Notes: generated by a model not told the origin, from the sequence alone. Positions 45,453 to 54,678 are shown, counted from the first letter of the stretch. The stretch: DNA of 64,000 nucleotides from Candidatus Babelota bacterium (GCA_004375875.1 SOKE01000018.1:1-64000); one strand, 5' to 3'. A program made the numbers and translations.

Positions 45453-45467
45453 AAATGAGAAAATAGT

Positions 45468-46235
45468 GTGATTAGAATTGAAGATCTTAAAAAACGCTTC
45501 GATGACAAATGGGTAACGAAGGGAGTAAGTCTAGAAATCCCTGATGGTCAAACGACTTGCATAATTGGCCAATCAGGAGAAGGTAAGTCAGTTTTATTAA
45601 AACAGATTATAGGCCTTATCAAACCAACATCTGGAAAAATCTATGTTAACAATATCGATATCACCGTTTTATCAGATCGTGAATTAAATAAATATTTCAA
45701 AGAGGTAGGGTACGTATTTCAATTCGCTGCACTGCTTGATTCGCTTAATGTTTTTGAAAATGTTGGCATTACCCTCATAGAAGAAGGCGTTCCAGTCAAA
45801 AAAGTCTTAGCAATCGTTAAAGAAAAATTACAGCTCGTTAACTTAGAAGAGGATACGCTCTACAAATATCCTTCAGAGCTTTCCGGTGGTATGAGAAAGC
45901 GAGTTGGTCTTGCGCGTACTCTTGTTACCAATCCAAAAATAATTTTGTATGATGAACCTACAACTGGGCTTGATCCAATAACTTCCCAAATTATTCATGA
46001 TCTTATGTATGACATGCAAAAACGACTAGCATTAACGTCAGTTGTTGTTACTCATGATCTTAAAATGTTTAATTATTCTGATAATGTAGCGCTGCTGAGT
46101 GGAGGAAAAATCCGTTATTATGGTGATGCAAAAACAATTTGGGAATCAGATAATCCGTATATCTATCAATTTATCCGTGGACTTCCGGAAGGACCAATCG
46201 AAACTGAAATAATCCATTTTAAAGATAAATATTAA
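45468..46235 (+). CDS. mlaF: phospholipid-transport ABC ATPase MlaF
   Basis: A 255-residue ABC ATPase. Walker A is GQSGEGKSVLLK, the signature LSGGMRKRVGLAR, Walker B IILYDEPTTGLDP, and an H-loop His in VVTHD. The MRKR signature and the C-terminal region are typical of the Mla/Ttg2 branch. It begins with GTG, 15 bases after mlaE, and probably pairs with it. A short 7-bp hairpin (46233-46252) after the stop could end the transcript. Confidence 0.9.
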   Translation: MIRIEDLKKRFDDKWVTKGVSLEIPDGQTTCIIGQSGEGKSVLLKQIIGLIKPTSGKIYVNNIDITVLSDRELNKYFKEVGYVFQFAALLDSLNVFENVGITLIEEGVPVKKVLAIVKEKLQLVNLEEDTLYKYPSELSGGMRKRVGLARTLVTNPKIILYDEPTTGLDPITSQIIHDLMYDMQKRLALTSVVVTHDLKMFNYSDNVALLSGGKIRYYGDAKTIWESDNPYIYQFIRGLPEGPIETEIIHFKDKY

Positions 46236-46399
46236 TGTTTTTTTGAACATTACTTTGTTTGATTAAAATAATTAAATACCTACCCACAATTTTTATACGT
46301 TTCATTGTTTTTAATAATTTCCTTGTGACAATATTTGTGCTCATGTTACGTTAATAGTAACGCAATATCAAAAAAACTAAAAATAAGGGGAAGTTAGGG

Positions 46400-47722
46400 A
46401 TGATTCGGGCAGCAGGTTATATATTCGATTTTATAAGTGCAATCGTTAAAATTTTCATGCTGCTCATTTTTATTCTTTTCCTTCCTTGGCTTTTTCTATG
46501 GAATATACAAGTGCAAGAACACCAAATAATAGTCACAACTGCAGGCAATAATTTTAAGCTTGGCATTGAAATATTATCAGAAGAGTTTCTAAAAAATTTA
46601 ACTCCATCCAGTGATTTATCATATGCCGTTGGACTTATTACCAACCAAACAGGAATTGATCAAAAAGGAAACAAAACTATTGATATTTTACTGCAAAAAG
46701 GACTTAAAATTCACACAATCTTCTCACCACATCACGGATTTGACGGAACACTTGTAGCAAATGCTAAAGGAAGCGATACTTGCGATCCAAAAACAAATAT
46801 TCCCATCATTAATCTGCACGGAAAAGATGGCATTAAAAAATTAAACAAAAAAAATATTTCTTCAATTGACGTATTCATATTTGATCTACAAGATGTAGGA
46901 ATTCGTTATTATGGGTATGCTATTACTCTTCTTGAAATAATGTATGCAGCAGCTAATTATGAAAAAATTATTGTTGTCCTGGATCGCCCTAATCCTCTTG
47001 GTTCCTGTATGGAAGGAGCCTTTGGATATGGTTATGCAAATCATAAAAATAATATCGAGTCCATACCGTGGCGCCATGGTATGACAATTGGCGAACTTGC
47101 CCGCTATTACAATGCCCATATTCTCACCAAGCCGGCTAAGCTTTTTGTTGTTCCTATGCAAAATTATAATCGTACCTTCTCCCAAAGTAATCTCATTATG
47201 TCAAGCCTCTCGCCTAATTTAACTTCAATCAACTCATGCTATGGTTATAGTTTTTTAGGACTTCTCGGGGAAATTAGGCCATTTGATGTTGGCATTGGAA
47301 CTGACAAAGCATTTCAATGCATCATGCTTCCTGAAACATTTAATTTTCCACGCAAAAAATGGAAAGAACTAGGCTCGCTGCTCGAACCACTGGGTATAGA
47401 AAGTATATTTTACCGCTATTTAAGCAAACGCAAACAATACTATTACAGTGGCCTTCGCCTTTTCATACGGAATATTAATAATTTCAGCGCCTATAAAACA
47501 TTGCTTACCATCATTACCTTCTTTAAACAATCGGGCATATCATTTTCTCTTTCAAACTACTTTGATAAGGTAGCAAGCGCCATAGTATTGAGAAAGCTCA
47601 TTATGGAAATAAAAAATCAGAAGGAAATAATTAATGAACTGAATATCAATATACAGCAATTTTTTAATAAGGCTCATACTACCTTTCTCTATCAACCATT
47701 ACCACAACCTACTATGATGTAA
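46400..47722 (+). CDS. DUF1343 / NamZ-like protein, membrane anchored, altered motif
   Basis: A 440-residue DUF1343 protein, the family of exo-beta-N-acetylmuramidase NamZ, which cuts MurNAc from the non-reducing end of glycans. Motifs: VGLITNQTGID, SPHHGFDGT, FDLQDVGIRYYGY, VLDRPNPLG and SINSCYGYSFLGLLGEIRPFD. In the second motif the family's PEHG is PHHG, a notable change. An N-terminal transmembrane segment (about 12-35) replaces an ordinary signal peptide. It is followed 30 bases on by a paralogue, so duplication is likely. Activity of this copy is uncertain. Confidence 0.82.
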   Translation: MIRAAGYIFDFISAIVKIFMLLIFILFLPWLFLWNIQVQEHQIIVTTAGNNFKLGIEILSEEFLKNLTPSSDLSYAVGLITNQTGIDQKGNKTIDILLQKGLKIHTIFSPHHGFDGTLVANAKGSDTCDPKTNIPIINLHGKDGIKKLNKKNISSIDVFIFDLQDVGIRYYGYAITLLEIMYAAANYEKIIVVLDRPNPLGSCMEGAFGYGYANHKNNIESIPWRHGMTIGELARYYNAHILTKPAKLFVVPMQNYNRTFSQSNLIMSSLSPNLTSINSCYGYSFLGLLGEIRPFDVGIGTDKAFQCIMLPETFNFPRKKWKELGSLLEPLGIESIFYRYLSKRKQYYYSGLRLFIRNINNFSAYKTLLTIITFFKQSGISFSLSNYFDKVASAIVLRKLIMEIKNQKEIINELNINIQQFFNKAHTTFLYQPLPQPTMM

Positions 47723-47752
47723 AAAAAGGTAAATTACTAAAAAAGGAAAAGT

Positions 47753-49000
47753 ATGGTTATCAAAAAGTACACAACAACATATGTAAAACATTTCTTCTTC
47801 ATTGCTCTTGCTACTTTTTTACCTAGTAAAAGTAATGATTTTCGCCTTGGTTTAGAAAATATTCCCGATTCTTTTATCCAAAAAAGTAAGAATGCTCGAA
47901 TCGGTCTCATAACAAATCAAACAGGTAAAGATCAACAAGGACACCGTAATCTCGATATTTTACTAAAGCGAGGTATCAATATTACAGCAATCCTCGCACC
48001 AGAGCATGGATTTAACGGAACTATTCTCGCTGAAATTGATGTACCTGATAATTATGATAAAGAAACAGAAATACCAATTTTAAGCCTTTATGAACATAAA
48101 ACCGGTAAAAAGATTAGCGAAAAGATTATTAATAATCTTGATATACTAATATTTGATATACAAGATTCAGGAATGCGGCATTATACTTATATTTCTACAC
48201 TGTTTATGGCTCTTGATACAGCAGCGCAGTTTAATAAACAGTTTATCGTATTAGATAGACCAAATCCTCTCGGTGGTCTCATGGAAGGACCATTAGTGGA
48301 TGTTACCTGTCAGTCCTTTGTTTCTATAGCACCTATTCCGCTCAGACACGCTCTTACGGTAGGTGAATTAGCTTGGTTTTTCAATAAACATCTCCTTAAA
48401 AAAGAAGCAAAACTTCATGTTATTCGCATGAAAAACTATAAAAGAACAATGAATTTGCACTATCTACCATTTAATGCACTTTCTCCTAATATCGCCACCA
48501 TACAATCATGTTACGGATACAGTTTTCTTGGTCTTTTGGGGGAAATCACACCATTTGAAATCGGAACTAGCAGTGATAAGGCTTTTCAACTAATACTACT
48601 ACCTGAATCAATTCAACTTCCAAAAAAGAAATGGAATGAATTGCATACATTATTGCAAAAGCATGGTATTGAAAGCAACTCATATAAAACTTTCATTGCT
48701 GCAAAAAAACAAATGTATACTGGCCTTCATATTGCTATCACGGATATTAATAAATTATCCTCTTTTACAACATTCATGGATATTTTACGATTTTCTAAAA
48801 AGACAAAGCTCAATTTAACCTTTTCTAACCTTTTTGATAAGGCAGTGGGTACAAAAAAAGTACGCACTTATTATCAAGGCATTACCAAACGAAAAAACCT
48901 GATAACAAGTATTAATACTGATCTAAATGATTTCCTTGAAAAGGCACGTTCATCATTGATGTATGAGCCCATTCCAAAACCAGTTATGCTTAGCTACTAA
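47753..49000 (+). CDS. DUF1343 exo-beta-N-acetylmuramidase (NamZ)
   Basis: A 415-residue paralogue of the preceding gene. It has IGLITNQTGKD, APEHGFNGTI with the usual PEHG, FDIQDSGMRHYTY, VLDRPNPLGG and SCYGYSFLGLLGE, and a C-terminal domain. A signal-like N-terminus (FFFIALATFLPSKS) suggests export to the periplasm. NamZ frees MurNAc from peptidoglycan chains; with the NagZ encoded opposite (ends 4 bases into this gene's end) it would dismantle glycan chains. AAAGGAAAA precedes the ATG. Symbol is left out because the family name is descriptive. Confidence 0.88.
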   Translation: MVIKKYTTTYVKHFFFIALATFLPSKSNDFRLGLENIPDSFIQKSKNARIGLITNQTGKDQQGHRNLDILLKRGINITAILAPEHGFNGTILAEIDVPDNYDKETEIPILSLYEHKTGKKISEKIINNLDILIFDIQDSGMRHYTYISTLFMALDTAAQFNKQFIVLDRPNPLGGLMEGPLVDVTCQSFVSIAPIPLRHALTVGELAWFFNKHLLKKEAKLHVIRMKNYKRTMNLHYLPFNALSPNIATIQSCYGYSFLGLLGEITPFEIGTSSDKAFQLILLPESIQLPKKKWNELHTLLQKHGIESNSYKTFIAAKKQMYTGLHIAITDINKLSSFTTFMDILRFSKKTKLNLTFSNLFDKAVGTKKVRTYYQGITKRKNLITSINTDLNDFLEKARSSLMYEPIPKPVMLSY

Positions 49001-50778
49001 CTTATTATTGTTTCATATGATAAGCCTAATTCGAAAGGAAATTTCTCAGAAGCCGTTACTGGTAATTTCCCTTTTGGATTCAATGCGCCACTAATTACTT
49101 CTGCAGCACCAATTTGCGCATCTGGATCATCTTCATAAGCAACAATAATAGCTGGAATATCTTCAAACCATTTCAAACTATAAGGATTACCAAAAAGAAC
49201 AACAATAACATTGTTGCAATGATCTTTAAGTTCTCTTATCGTCTTTTTAATTGATTCGGTAACTCCATATTGTTGCGCTGCTGCTCGAGTCATTCCAACC
49301 ATTCCAATAACCACTGTATCATCAAGCTTAATCTGGGAAAGTAAGTGCTCTCTATCAGAATCAGATATTTCTGAAGACAAGGTAGTATTCAAAAAAATAG
49401 AAAATTGCTTAGCCAACGTTTCTCCAAATGGACTAGATTTTGTTTGACCTATTTGGACACAGCAAACAGATTTATTGCTATCGAGAGGTAAAATGTTATT
49501 ATCATTGCAAACGAGTGTAATTGCTTCACGATACAAAGTCCGTTTTAATTCATAAGCCTCTTCTGTATGCAGCTGATTTTGTAAATTCTCTAAATCATCA
49601 AATCCTTGTTGATGTTCAAAAATCTTTTCCTTAGCAGCCAAAATTTTAGTCACATGTTTATTAAGCTCAGCTTTCGAAATTATACCATCATTAATGGCAT
49701 CTTTTATAAGATTAACTGCTTCTGGAACATGGCGAGGACACAGCAAAAGATCATTTCCTGCAAGTAAAGCTTCCAATTCAGGATAACCATCTTCGCGATC
49801 TTTACACACTCCTTGCATATCCAGACCATCAGTGATAACAAGTTCCTTAAAATTAAGCTGTTTTCTTAACAAGTTAGTCACTATTTCATGCGATAAACTT
49901 GCAGGCAAATTCTCCTTTAATTCCAACGCCGGTACTGCAAAGTGCGCAGTCATGATTGATTTTACATCTGCTTTGATTAATTCTTTAAATGGGAACAATT
50001 CTACATTCTCAATCTCTTCTTTAGTACGCGAAATCATCGGTAGTGTTAGATGGGAATCTTTCTCTGTATCGCCATGGCCAGGAAAATGTTTGGCACATGC
50101 AATAATACCAGTATCCTGCAAGCCATTCATTATGGCTATAGCCTTTTGTGCAACTAACTCTTTATTTTCCCCAAAGGAACGATCTCCTATAATCGGATTA
50201 GCAGGATTACTATTTATATCACTAACAGGAGCAAAATTTATATGAACACCCAATTGCTTACATTGACGCCCAATCTCTTTTCCCATTGCATACAACAAAT
50301 CATTATCACTGATAGCACCGAGTGTCATATTCTTGGGAAAGCACACCGCATCTTCAATCCGCATAGTCAGGCCCCATTCTAAATCTTGACCAAACCATAA
50401 TGGAATTTTTTTGTTATGCCCTTTATTAAATTCCTGATACGCTTTAATGAATTCAGCTACTGGTTTTATATCAGAACGACCTTGAATAATAAGACCTCCA
50501 ACATGATAATCTTTAATCAGCTTATGAACAAATTCAGGACTAGATTTTGTTGGATTTATTGACATACCCAATGCACGAGCATTACGTGGATCGGTAGGAT
50601 CCACAACTGTTGCAATCATAAAAAGTTGGCCAATTTTCTCTTCACACGTTAATTTTTGTAGGAGCTCTTTTACCTCAGTCTTATAATCTTGTGGTAGATT
50701 ATCCATTGCATATGAATAGGTATTTACAAAAAAAAGAGAAACTATAAAGCTTTGTAGCAAATATTTCCCCAACTTCAT
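48997..50778 (-). CDS. nagZ: beta-N-acetylglucosaminidase NagZ (glycoside hydrolase family 3)
   Basis: A 593-residue GH3 enzyme. The N-terminal barrel has GQDLEWGLTMRI, GDRSFG, KHFPGHGDTEKDSHL (with the acid/base His of NagZ) and VITDGLDMQGV with the nucleophile Asp. A C-terminal GH3 domain (about 400-593) is present, as in two-domain NagZ of Bacillus and Bacteroidota. A signal peptide (LLQSFIVSLFFVNTYSYA) suggests export. It removes GlcNAc from glycan ends. Its ATG overlaps the stop of the upstream gene by 4 bases; it converges on namZ. Confidence 0.94.
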   Translation of the reverse strand: MKLGKYLLQSFIVSLFFVNTYSYAMDNLPQDYKTEVKELLQKLTCEEKIGQLFMIATVVDPTDPRNARALGMSINPTKSSPEFVHKLIKDYHVGGLIIQGRSDIKPVAEFIKAYQEFNKGHNKKIPLWFGQDLEWGLTMRIEDAVCFPKNMTLGAISDNDLLYAMGKEIGRQCKQLGVHINFAPVSDINSNPANPIIGDRSFGENKELVAQKAIAIMNGLQDTGIIACAKHFPGHGDTEKDSHLTLPMISRTKEEIENVELFPFKELIKADVKSIMTAHFAVPALELKENLPASLSHEIVTNLLRKQLNFKELVITDGLDMQGVCKDREDGYPELEALLAGNDLLLCPRHVPEAVNLIKDAINDGIISKAELNKHVTKILAAKEKIFEHQQGFDDLENLQNQLHTEEAYELKRTLYREAITLVCNDNNILPLDSNKSVCCVQIGQTKSSPFGETLAKQFSIFLNTTLSSEISDSDREHLLSQIKLDDTVVIGMVGMTRAAAQQYGVTESIKKTIRELKDHCNNVIVVLFGNPYSLKWFEDIPAIIVAYEDDPDAQIGAAEVISGALNPKGKLPVTASEKFPFELGLSYETIIS

Positions 50779-51254
50779 ATTACTCCTCGTTTATCTTTAA
50801 AATATTCAGTGATTTTTCTAAGATATATATACTTTTGCTCCGAAGGCACAGGGTCTTTTTTTGCTATTAATCCAAGATCTGCAAAACACGATCGCCCAAG
50901 TTTATAGGTTATATAAAACAATCCTCCAGCAATTCCTGCCTTAACAAGAAAACGAGTTGCCGAATTCTTAATATTTTGCATTAACAATTCTCTTATCCCC
51001 AAAACAAATAAATCTTCATCTAAGTTTATATATCGTTGAATATCCAAAAATAAGTCACGTCCAGCATCATAGCACGCATGCAAAAAGATCACTGCCAATA
51101 CAGTAGAAGTAACAGCTCCCATTCCTTTAAATGCAGTAGCAATAAGCTGAAAGGTATTGTTTGTAGCTACAGGAACTTCCCTATTATCAGCGTGAACAAA
51201 CAAGGTAAGACTTATAGTTAAGACATAAGAAAAAGAAAGACATTTTTTATTCAT
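50775..51254 (-). CDS. small exported membrane protein, paralogue of the 51321 gene
   Basis: A 159-residue protein with a signal peptide (SYVLTISLTLFVHA, about 9-22), a hydrophobic segment at about 47-62 (VTSTVLAVIFLHACYDA) and a second at about 105-125 (GIAGGLFYITYKLGRSC). The end of the second hydrophobic block, GRSCFADLG, is matched by GNSCLHDLE in the next gene, so they are diverged paralogues. It overlaps nagZ by 4 bases, which suggests translational coupling and a link to wall turnover. A TTGGAG site precedes the ATG. Confidence 0.7.
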   Translation of the reverse strand: MNKKCLSFSYVLTISLTLFVHADNREVPVATNNTFQLIATAFKGMGAVTSTVLAVIFLHACYDAGRDLFLDIQRYINLDEDLFVLGIRELLMQNIKNSATRFLVKAGIAGGLFYITYKLGRSCFADLGLIAKKDPVPSEQKYIYLRKITEYFKDKRGVI

Positions 51255-51320
51255 GACACTCCAAAATAATACCTTATCTTTCTTACAAAAACAGCAAATT
51301 AATTAAGAATCTTTTCAAAA

Positions 51321-51674
51321 TTATTCTAGATCATGTAAACAAGAGTTTCCTGTTGTATATGCTAACATGCCCAACCCACAGGTAATACATCCGAGATACA
51401 ACAAATCATCAAATTTTGCTAACGATCTGTTAACCGGATGTTTTATCAAAGCTTGGAATATTTTAATAATCTCAGTTGATTCTAATAAGGCCTTATAAGC
51501 AGAATAAACGGTTATAAAACCTTTTCCTCCAATGAGAGCAATTCGTAGGGCTCCTCTATATTTACTTTGTAGAGAATTATTTCGACTCCTCGCTGAAACA
51601 GAAGTTGAATGGATTCCTGTAACAAGTATTGTTGTTATAACTACTGCTCGTAGTATATTATTTGATTTATTCAT
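51321..51674 (-). CDS. small exported membrane protein, paralogue of the 50775 gene
   Basis: A 117-residue protein with an N-terminal signal segment (RAVVITTILVTGIHSTSVSA, about 9-28) and hydrophobic blocks at about 45-62 and 92-110 (YLGCITCGLGMLAYTTGNSC). The GNSCLHDLE end matches GRSCFADLG of the next gene, giving a small paired family. It is the first gene of the minus-strand run leading to nagZ, 66 bases from the next gene. No known family is recognised. An AAGGGAG site precedes the ATG. Confidence 0.68.
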   Translation of the reverse strand: MNKSNNILRAVVITTILVTGIHSTSVSARSRNNSLQSKYRGALRIALIGGKGFITVYSAYKALLESTEIIKIFQALIKHPVNRSLAKFDDLLYLGCITCGLGMLAYTTGNSCLHDLE

Positions 51675-51778
51675 AATCTCCCTTGGTTGTTAAGAACGTC
51701 ATAACTTACAGTACTCATTGTTTTAATTTAAATTAAATGATATAAAAAAACAAAAAGGATGTCACTAGTTCAAATTAT

Positions 51779-52711
51779 ATGATTAGAACAGATAAAGCTA
51801 TAACATTTATTCACGAAATAGAACGGCAATTGCGCACTATATATGAAGATCCAACATTGTGCCGTCAATATGCATGGTGGATTCTTGAAGAAATTACCCA
51901 TCATAAAAAAGAAGACTTGCTTGCAGATCACATTATTCAATTGAGCCATCAACATCAAGCAATCTTGAATCAATGGCTTGATAAGCTCATTAACAAAAAG
52001 ATGCCTTTACAATATCTTATTGGTGCTGTTCCATTTAACAATATAGAAATTCTTGTAGAACCACCGATACTCATTCCACGGCCAGAAACCGAAGAATGGA
52101 CCATACGTCTTATCAAGCAGTTAAAGCAATTGAAAAACCAGGAATTGACCATTCTTGACATCGGCAGCGGCAGCGGCTGTATTGCTCTGGCAATTGCTCA
52201 TGCACTACCCAAAGCCACTATTTATGCAACCGATATTGCTACCAACGCAATTGCTCTTACACAAAAAAATGCTCTACACAATGGGATATCTAATATTAAG
52301 TGCATAAAAGCAGATATCTATGATGGCTTACCATTAAATTTGAAATTTGATTTAATCCTCTCTAATCCGCCCTATATTTCTCCTAATGAATGGGAACAGC
52401 TAGAGGAATCCGTTACCCGCTGGGAAGATAAAGCCGCACTTGTTGCCAATAAAGAAGGTCTCGCCATCATTGAAGCCATTATTAAACAGGCATGCTATTT
52501 TATGAAATATAATTCAGAATTAGAAGAAAAAAAATTACCTAATGTTGTTTTGGAAATTGGATATAAACAAGCTGATGCGATAACAACACTTATGAAGCAA
52601 GCAGGATTTTCAACAATTAAGATCGAAAAAGATTTGGAAGAAAAAGATCGCGTTGTATCCGGGAGAGTAGTACCATGTGGCCAATACAAACATGCAACAA
52701 CAACTTCGTAA
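51779..52711 (+). CDS. prmC: peptide-release-factor glutamine methyltransferase PrmC
   Basis: PrmC methylates the GGQ glutamine of release factors RF1 and RF2. The 310-residue protein has an N-terminal substrate helical domain, the RPETEEW motif, the SAM motif DIGSGSGCIALAIA (about 122-135) and the catalytic SNPPYIS (about 194-200). The C-terminus ends after VVSGRVV. The last 37 bases overlap the next gene. No strong ribosome site is seen near the ATG. Confidence 0.95.
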   Translation: MIRTDKAITFIHEIERQLRTIYEDPTLCRQYAWWILEEITHHKKEDLLADHIIQLSHQHQAILNQWLDKLINKKMPLQYLIGAVPFNNIEILVEPPILIPRPETEEWTIRLIKQLKQLKNQELTILDIGSGSGCIALAIAHALPKATIYATDIATNAIALTQKNALHNGISNIKCIKADIYDGLPLNLKFDLILSNPPYISPNEWEQLEESVTRWEDKAALVANKEGLAIIEAIIKQACYFMKYNSELEEKKLPNVVLEIGYKQADAITTLMKQAGFSTIKIEKDLEEKDRVVSGRVVPCGQYKHATTTS

Positions 52712-53388
52712 CAATAAGCTTTTCTCCACAATATTTGAGCTGCTGTTGGTTTGAACACACAAATAAACAAAAGCCATACCACCTCAAGGCATGTCAAACC
52801 ACAAAATTAGATAATCTAGAACTTGAACATTTGCTTATTTTTAATCCCTCACGCATTAGCTCATATATTCAGCAATTCTTGACTAAAAATCAGATAACTA
52901 CCCCTTTCGCACTTTTTTGCTTAAATGGACCAACTGTTTTTGAACAGTTTATACCAATTGAAAATGCATCACCACTTCCTCAACAGTTCTCAATTCCAAA
53001 TCGTAACAACCTTATTTGGGACTATGCCTATCTTTATCCTACCCACAATGGTCAATTCACTTTTTATGTTGCCGGTATTAAGCGAGAGCTGCTTTTTCAA
53101 TATCAGCTGTTAGCCATACGCAATCAGCTTAATCTCATCATTGTCACTGCCAACACCATGGCATTGCTTAATCTTTATAAATACCACAAGGGAACTCAAT
53201 TCAGACATAGCCAACTCGGCATCGAACTTACAAAACACAATCATCGCATAGATCAGATGTTTGATGAATCAATAATTAACAAGCTTCTCACGATAGATTC
53301 TACTATTACCATCCCTACTCAAGATGAGATACCATCACTACTCACCTCCCTTGGTCTTTTTATTATGAGGAATAAAAGCTATGCATAA
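52675..53388 (+). CDS. PilM-like protein (divergent)
   Basis: A 237-residue protein with an actin-like, PilM-type layout: a start NNFVTISFSPQYLS, a central DYAYLYPTHNGQFTFYVAGIKRELL and a LIIVTANTMALLNLYKY segment. The middle resembles the ATP-fold of PilM, which with PilN forms the inner-membrane platform of type IV pili. It starts with GGGAGAG at a good distance and overlaps prmC by 37 bases, an unusual arrangement. The neighbour downstream is PilN-like. The call is moderate because key ATP motifs are weak and other pilus genes are absent. Confidence 0.5.
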   Translation: MWPIQTCNNNFVTISFSPQYLSCCWFEHTNKQKPYHLKACQTTKLDNLELEHLLIFNPSRISSYIQQFLTKNQITTPFALFCLNGPTVFEQFIPIENASPLPQQFSIPNRNNLIWDYAYLYPTHNGQFTFYVAGIKRELLFQYQLLAIRNQLNLIIVTANTMALLNLYKYHKGTQFRHSQLGIELTKHNHRIDQMFDESIINKLLTIDSTITIPTQDEIPSLLTSLGLFIMRNKSYA

Positions 53389-53923
53389 CATAAATTTTCT
53401 AAACGCTACTCCCCCTAAACAACAACGTGCACTCCAGCATTGGTATCGCACAAGCCTGATACTACTTTTAATTCTTTTTCTAAGTTTAGGGGCCATTTCA
53501 AGTTGGCAGTTTTATCAAGTAAAAACAGCAAAAAAACACAGAGATGCAAAACAGCATCAAGCTAAATCATTCGCTCCTATTCTTGCACGCAAAAAACAAC
53601 TAGAAGAAGAACTGGCAATTCTTACTAAAAAAACTGACCCCATAAAAAAGCTACGAATAACTACCGAACAAGCTCATTCTTTTCTAACAGCCGTTCATAA
53701 TGCCTGCAGCCCACAGGTACAACTGAACTCAGCTTGTCTAAAGGATGAGCCACAAGAAATTATCATCTACGCTTCAAACATTCCTGCAGCTGCCAACTTT
53801 ATACGTCGGTTACAAGAGGAGAACAGCGGTACAAAAAATATGTTCATAGCTTCCCTAGAACCTGCCACACAACAACATAATGATAGCCTATTGGTAAATA
53901 TTAAAAGATCGATAAAAATCTGA
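53381..53923 (+). CDS. PilN-like membrane protein
   Basis: A 180-residue protein with a short cytoplasmic start (NINFLNATPPKQ), one transmembrane helix (about 26-48), a coiled coil (KKQLEEELAILTKK, about 68-84) and a compact C-terminal domain (about 95-178). This is the PilN layout: inner-membrane anchor, helix, ferredoxin-like fold. It overlaps the PilM-like gene by 8 bases. PilO, PilP, PilQ, PilB and PilT are not in the window. Assignment rests on architecture and context. Confidence 0.5.
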   Translation: MHNINFLNATPPKQQRALQHWYRTSLILLLILFLSLGAISSWQFYQVKTAKKHRDAKQHQAKSFAPILARKKQLEEELAILTKKTDPIKKLRITTEQAHSFLTAVHNACSPQVQLNSACLKDEPQEIIIYASNIPAAANFIRRLQEENSGTKNMFIASLEPATQQHNDSLLVNIKRSIKI

Positions 53924-53930
53924 ACAATAC

Positions 53931-53958
53931 TTGACAAACCGCAAAAAAATCTTAATCT
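53931..53958 (+). promoter_or_regulatory. promoter candidate for the initiator tRNA gene
   Basis: A perfect TTGACA (53931-53936) and TAATCT (53953-53958) with a 16-base spacer lie 85 bases before the tRNA. TATAAA at 53958-53963 is an alternative -10. Confidence 0.5.
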
Positions 53959-54042
53959 ATAAAGTGAAGTTCATGTTAAATAGCTTCAATTCGTCTAATT
54001 CAAAAAAAGGTGGGGTAAAAAAAGATATAAATTATGAAATAT

Positions 54043-54119
<77 letters not shown>

Positions 54120-54182
54120 AATTAAAATTACTGTTTTTTCTTATTCACATTTTTAAAAAACTCATTAACCATCTGTTTTAGC

Positions 54183-54599
54183 TTAAACAAACTCAGCAAG
54201 AAATTGATTTGCTCGCTCAAGGACATCTTTTGAATTCTGATAGGTTAATTGCTCATATGCTTGCTCATACCCAAACCAGCCATAATCAAGATGTTCATGA
54301 GAAAGAGATATCTTTGTTATTTGTACCTTACCCAAAAAAAAGAAGACCGTTTTAAAAAATAACTCTCCTTCTGCACGAAAAAAGTACTCAACATGATCCT
54401 CAAAACCCCGTACAATTTGTGCATCTAGGCCGGTTTCCTCTTTAAGCTCACGAAGTGCAGTTTGTAGCTTATTTTCTCCCTCTTCAATTTTTCCTTTCGG
54501 AAAATCCCAGTATCCTCCAAAATAATACAAAAGTAGATAGCAGAGCATATCATTTTCTTTGTGGTAAGAAACAATGCCAGCAGAAAATTGTCGTTTCAT
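54183..54599 (-). CDS. Nudix hydrolase (Ap4A hydrolase-like)
   Basis: A 138-residue protein. The Nudix box runs over about residues 40-62: G-x5-E-x7-REL-x-EETGL, with GKIEEGENK, LRELKEETGL and PKGK just before. The FPKGKIEEGE start is typical of Ap4A-type and asymmetric dinucleoside tetraphosphatases. It removes nucleotide by-products. It converges on the initiator tRNA gene and sits after murJ. The natural substrate is not resolved by sequence. Confidence 0.88.
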   Translation of the reverse strand: MKRQFSAGIVSYHKENDMLCYLLLYYFGGYWDFPKGKIEEGENKLQTALRELKEETGLDAQIVRGFEDHVEYFFRAEGELFFKTVFFFLGKVQITKISLSHEHLDYGWFGYEQAYEQLTYQNSKDVLERANQFLAEFV

Positions 54600-54678
54600 A
54601 ATTTTTTAATACCTGTTCGAAATTAATTGAATTTCCGCAAACACTTTTCATAATAAATTCTGCTTTGACAAAAATCAA

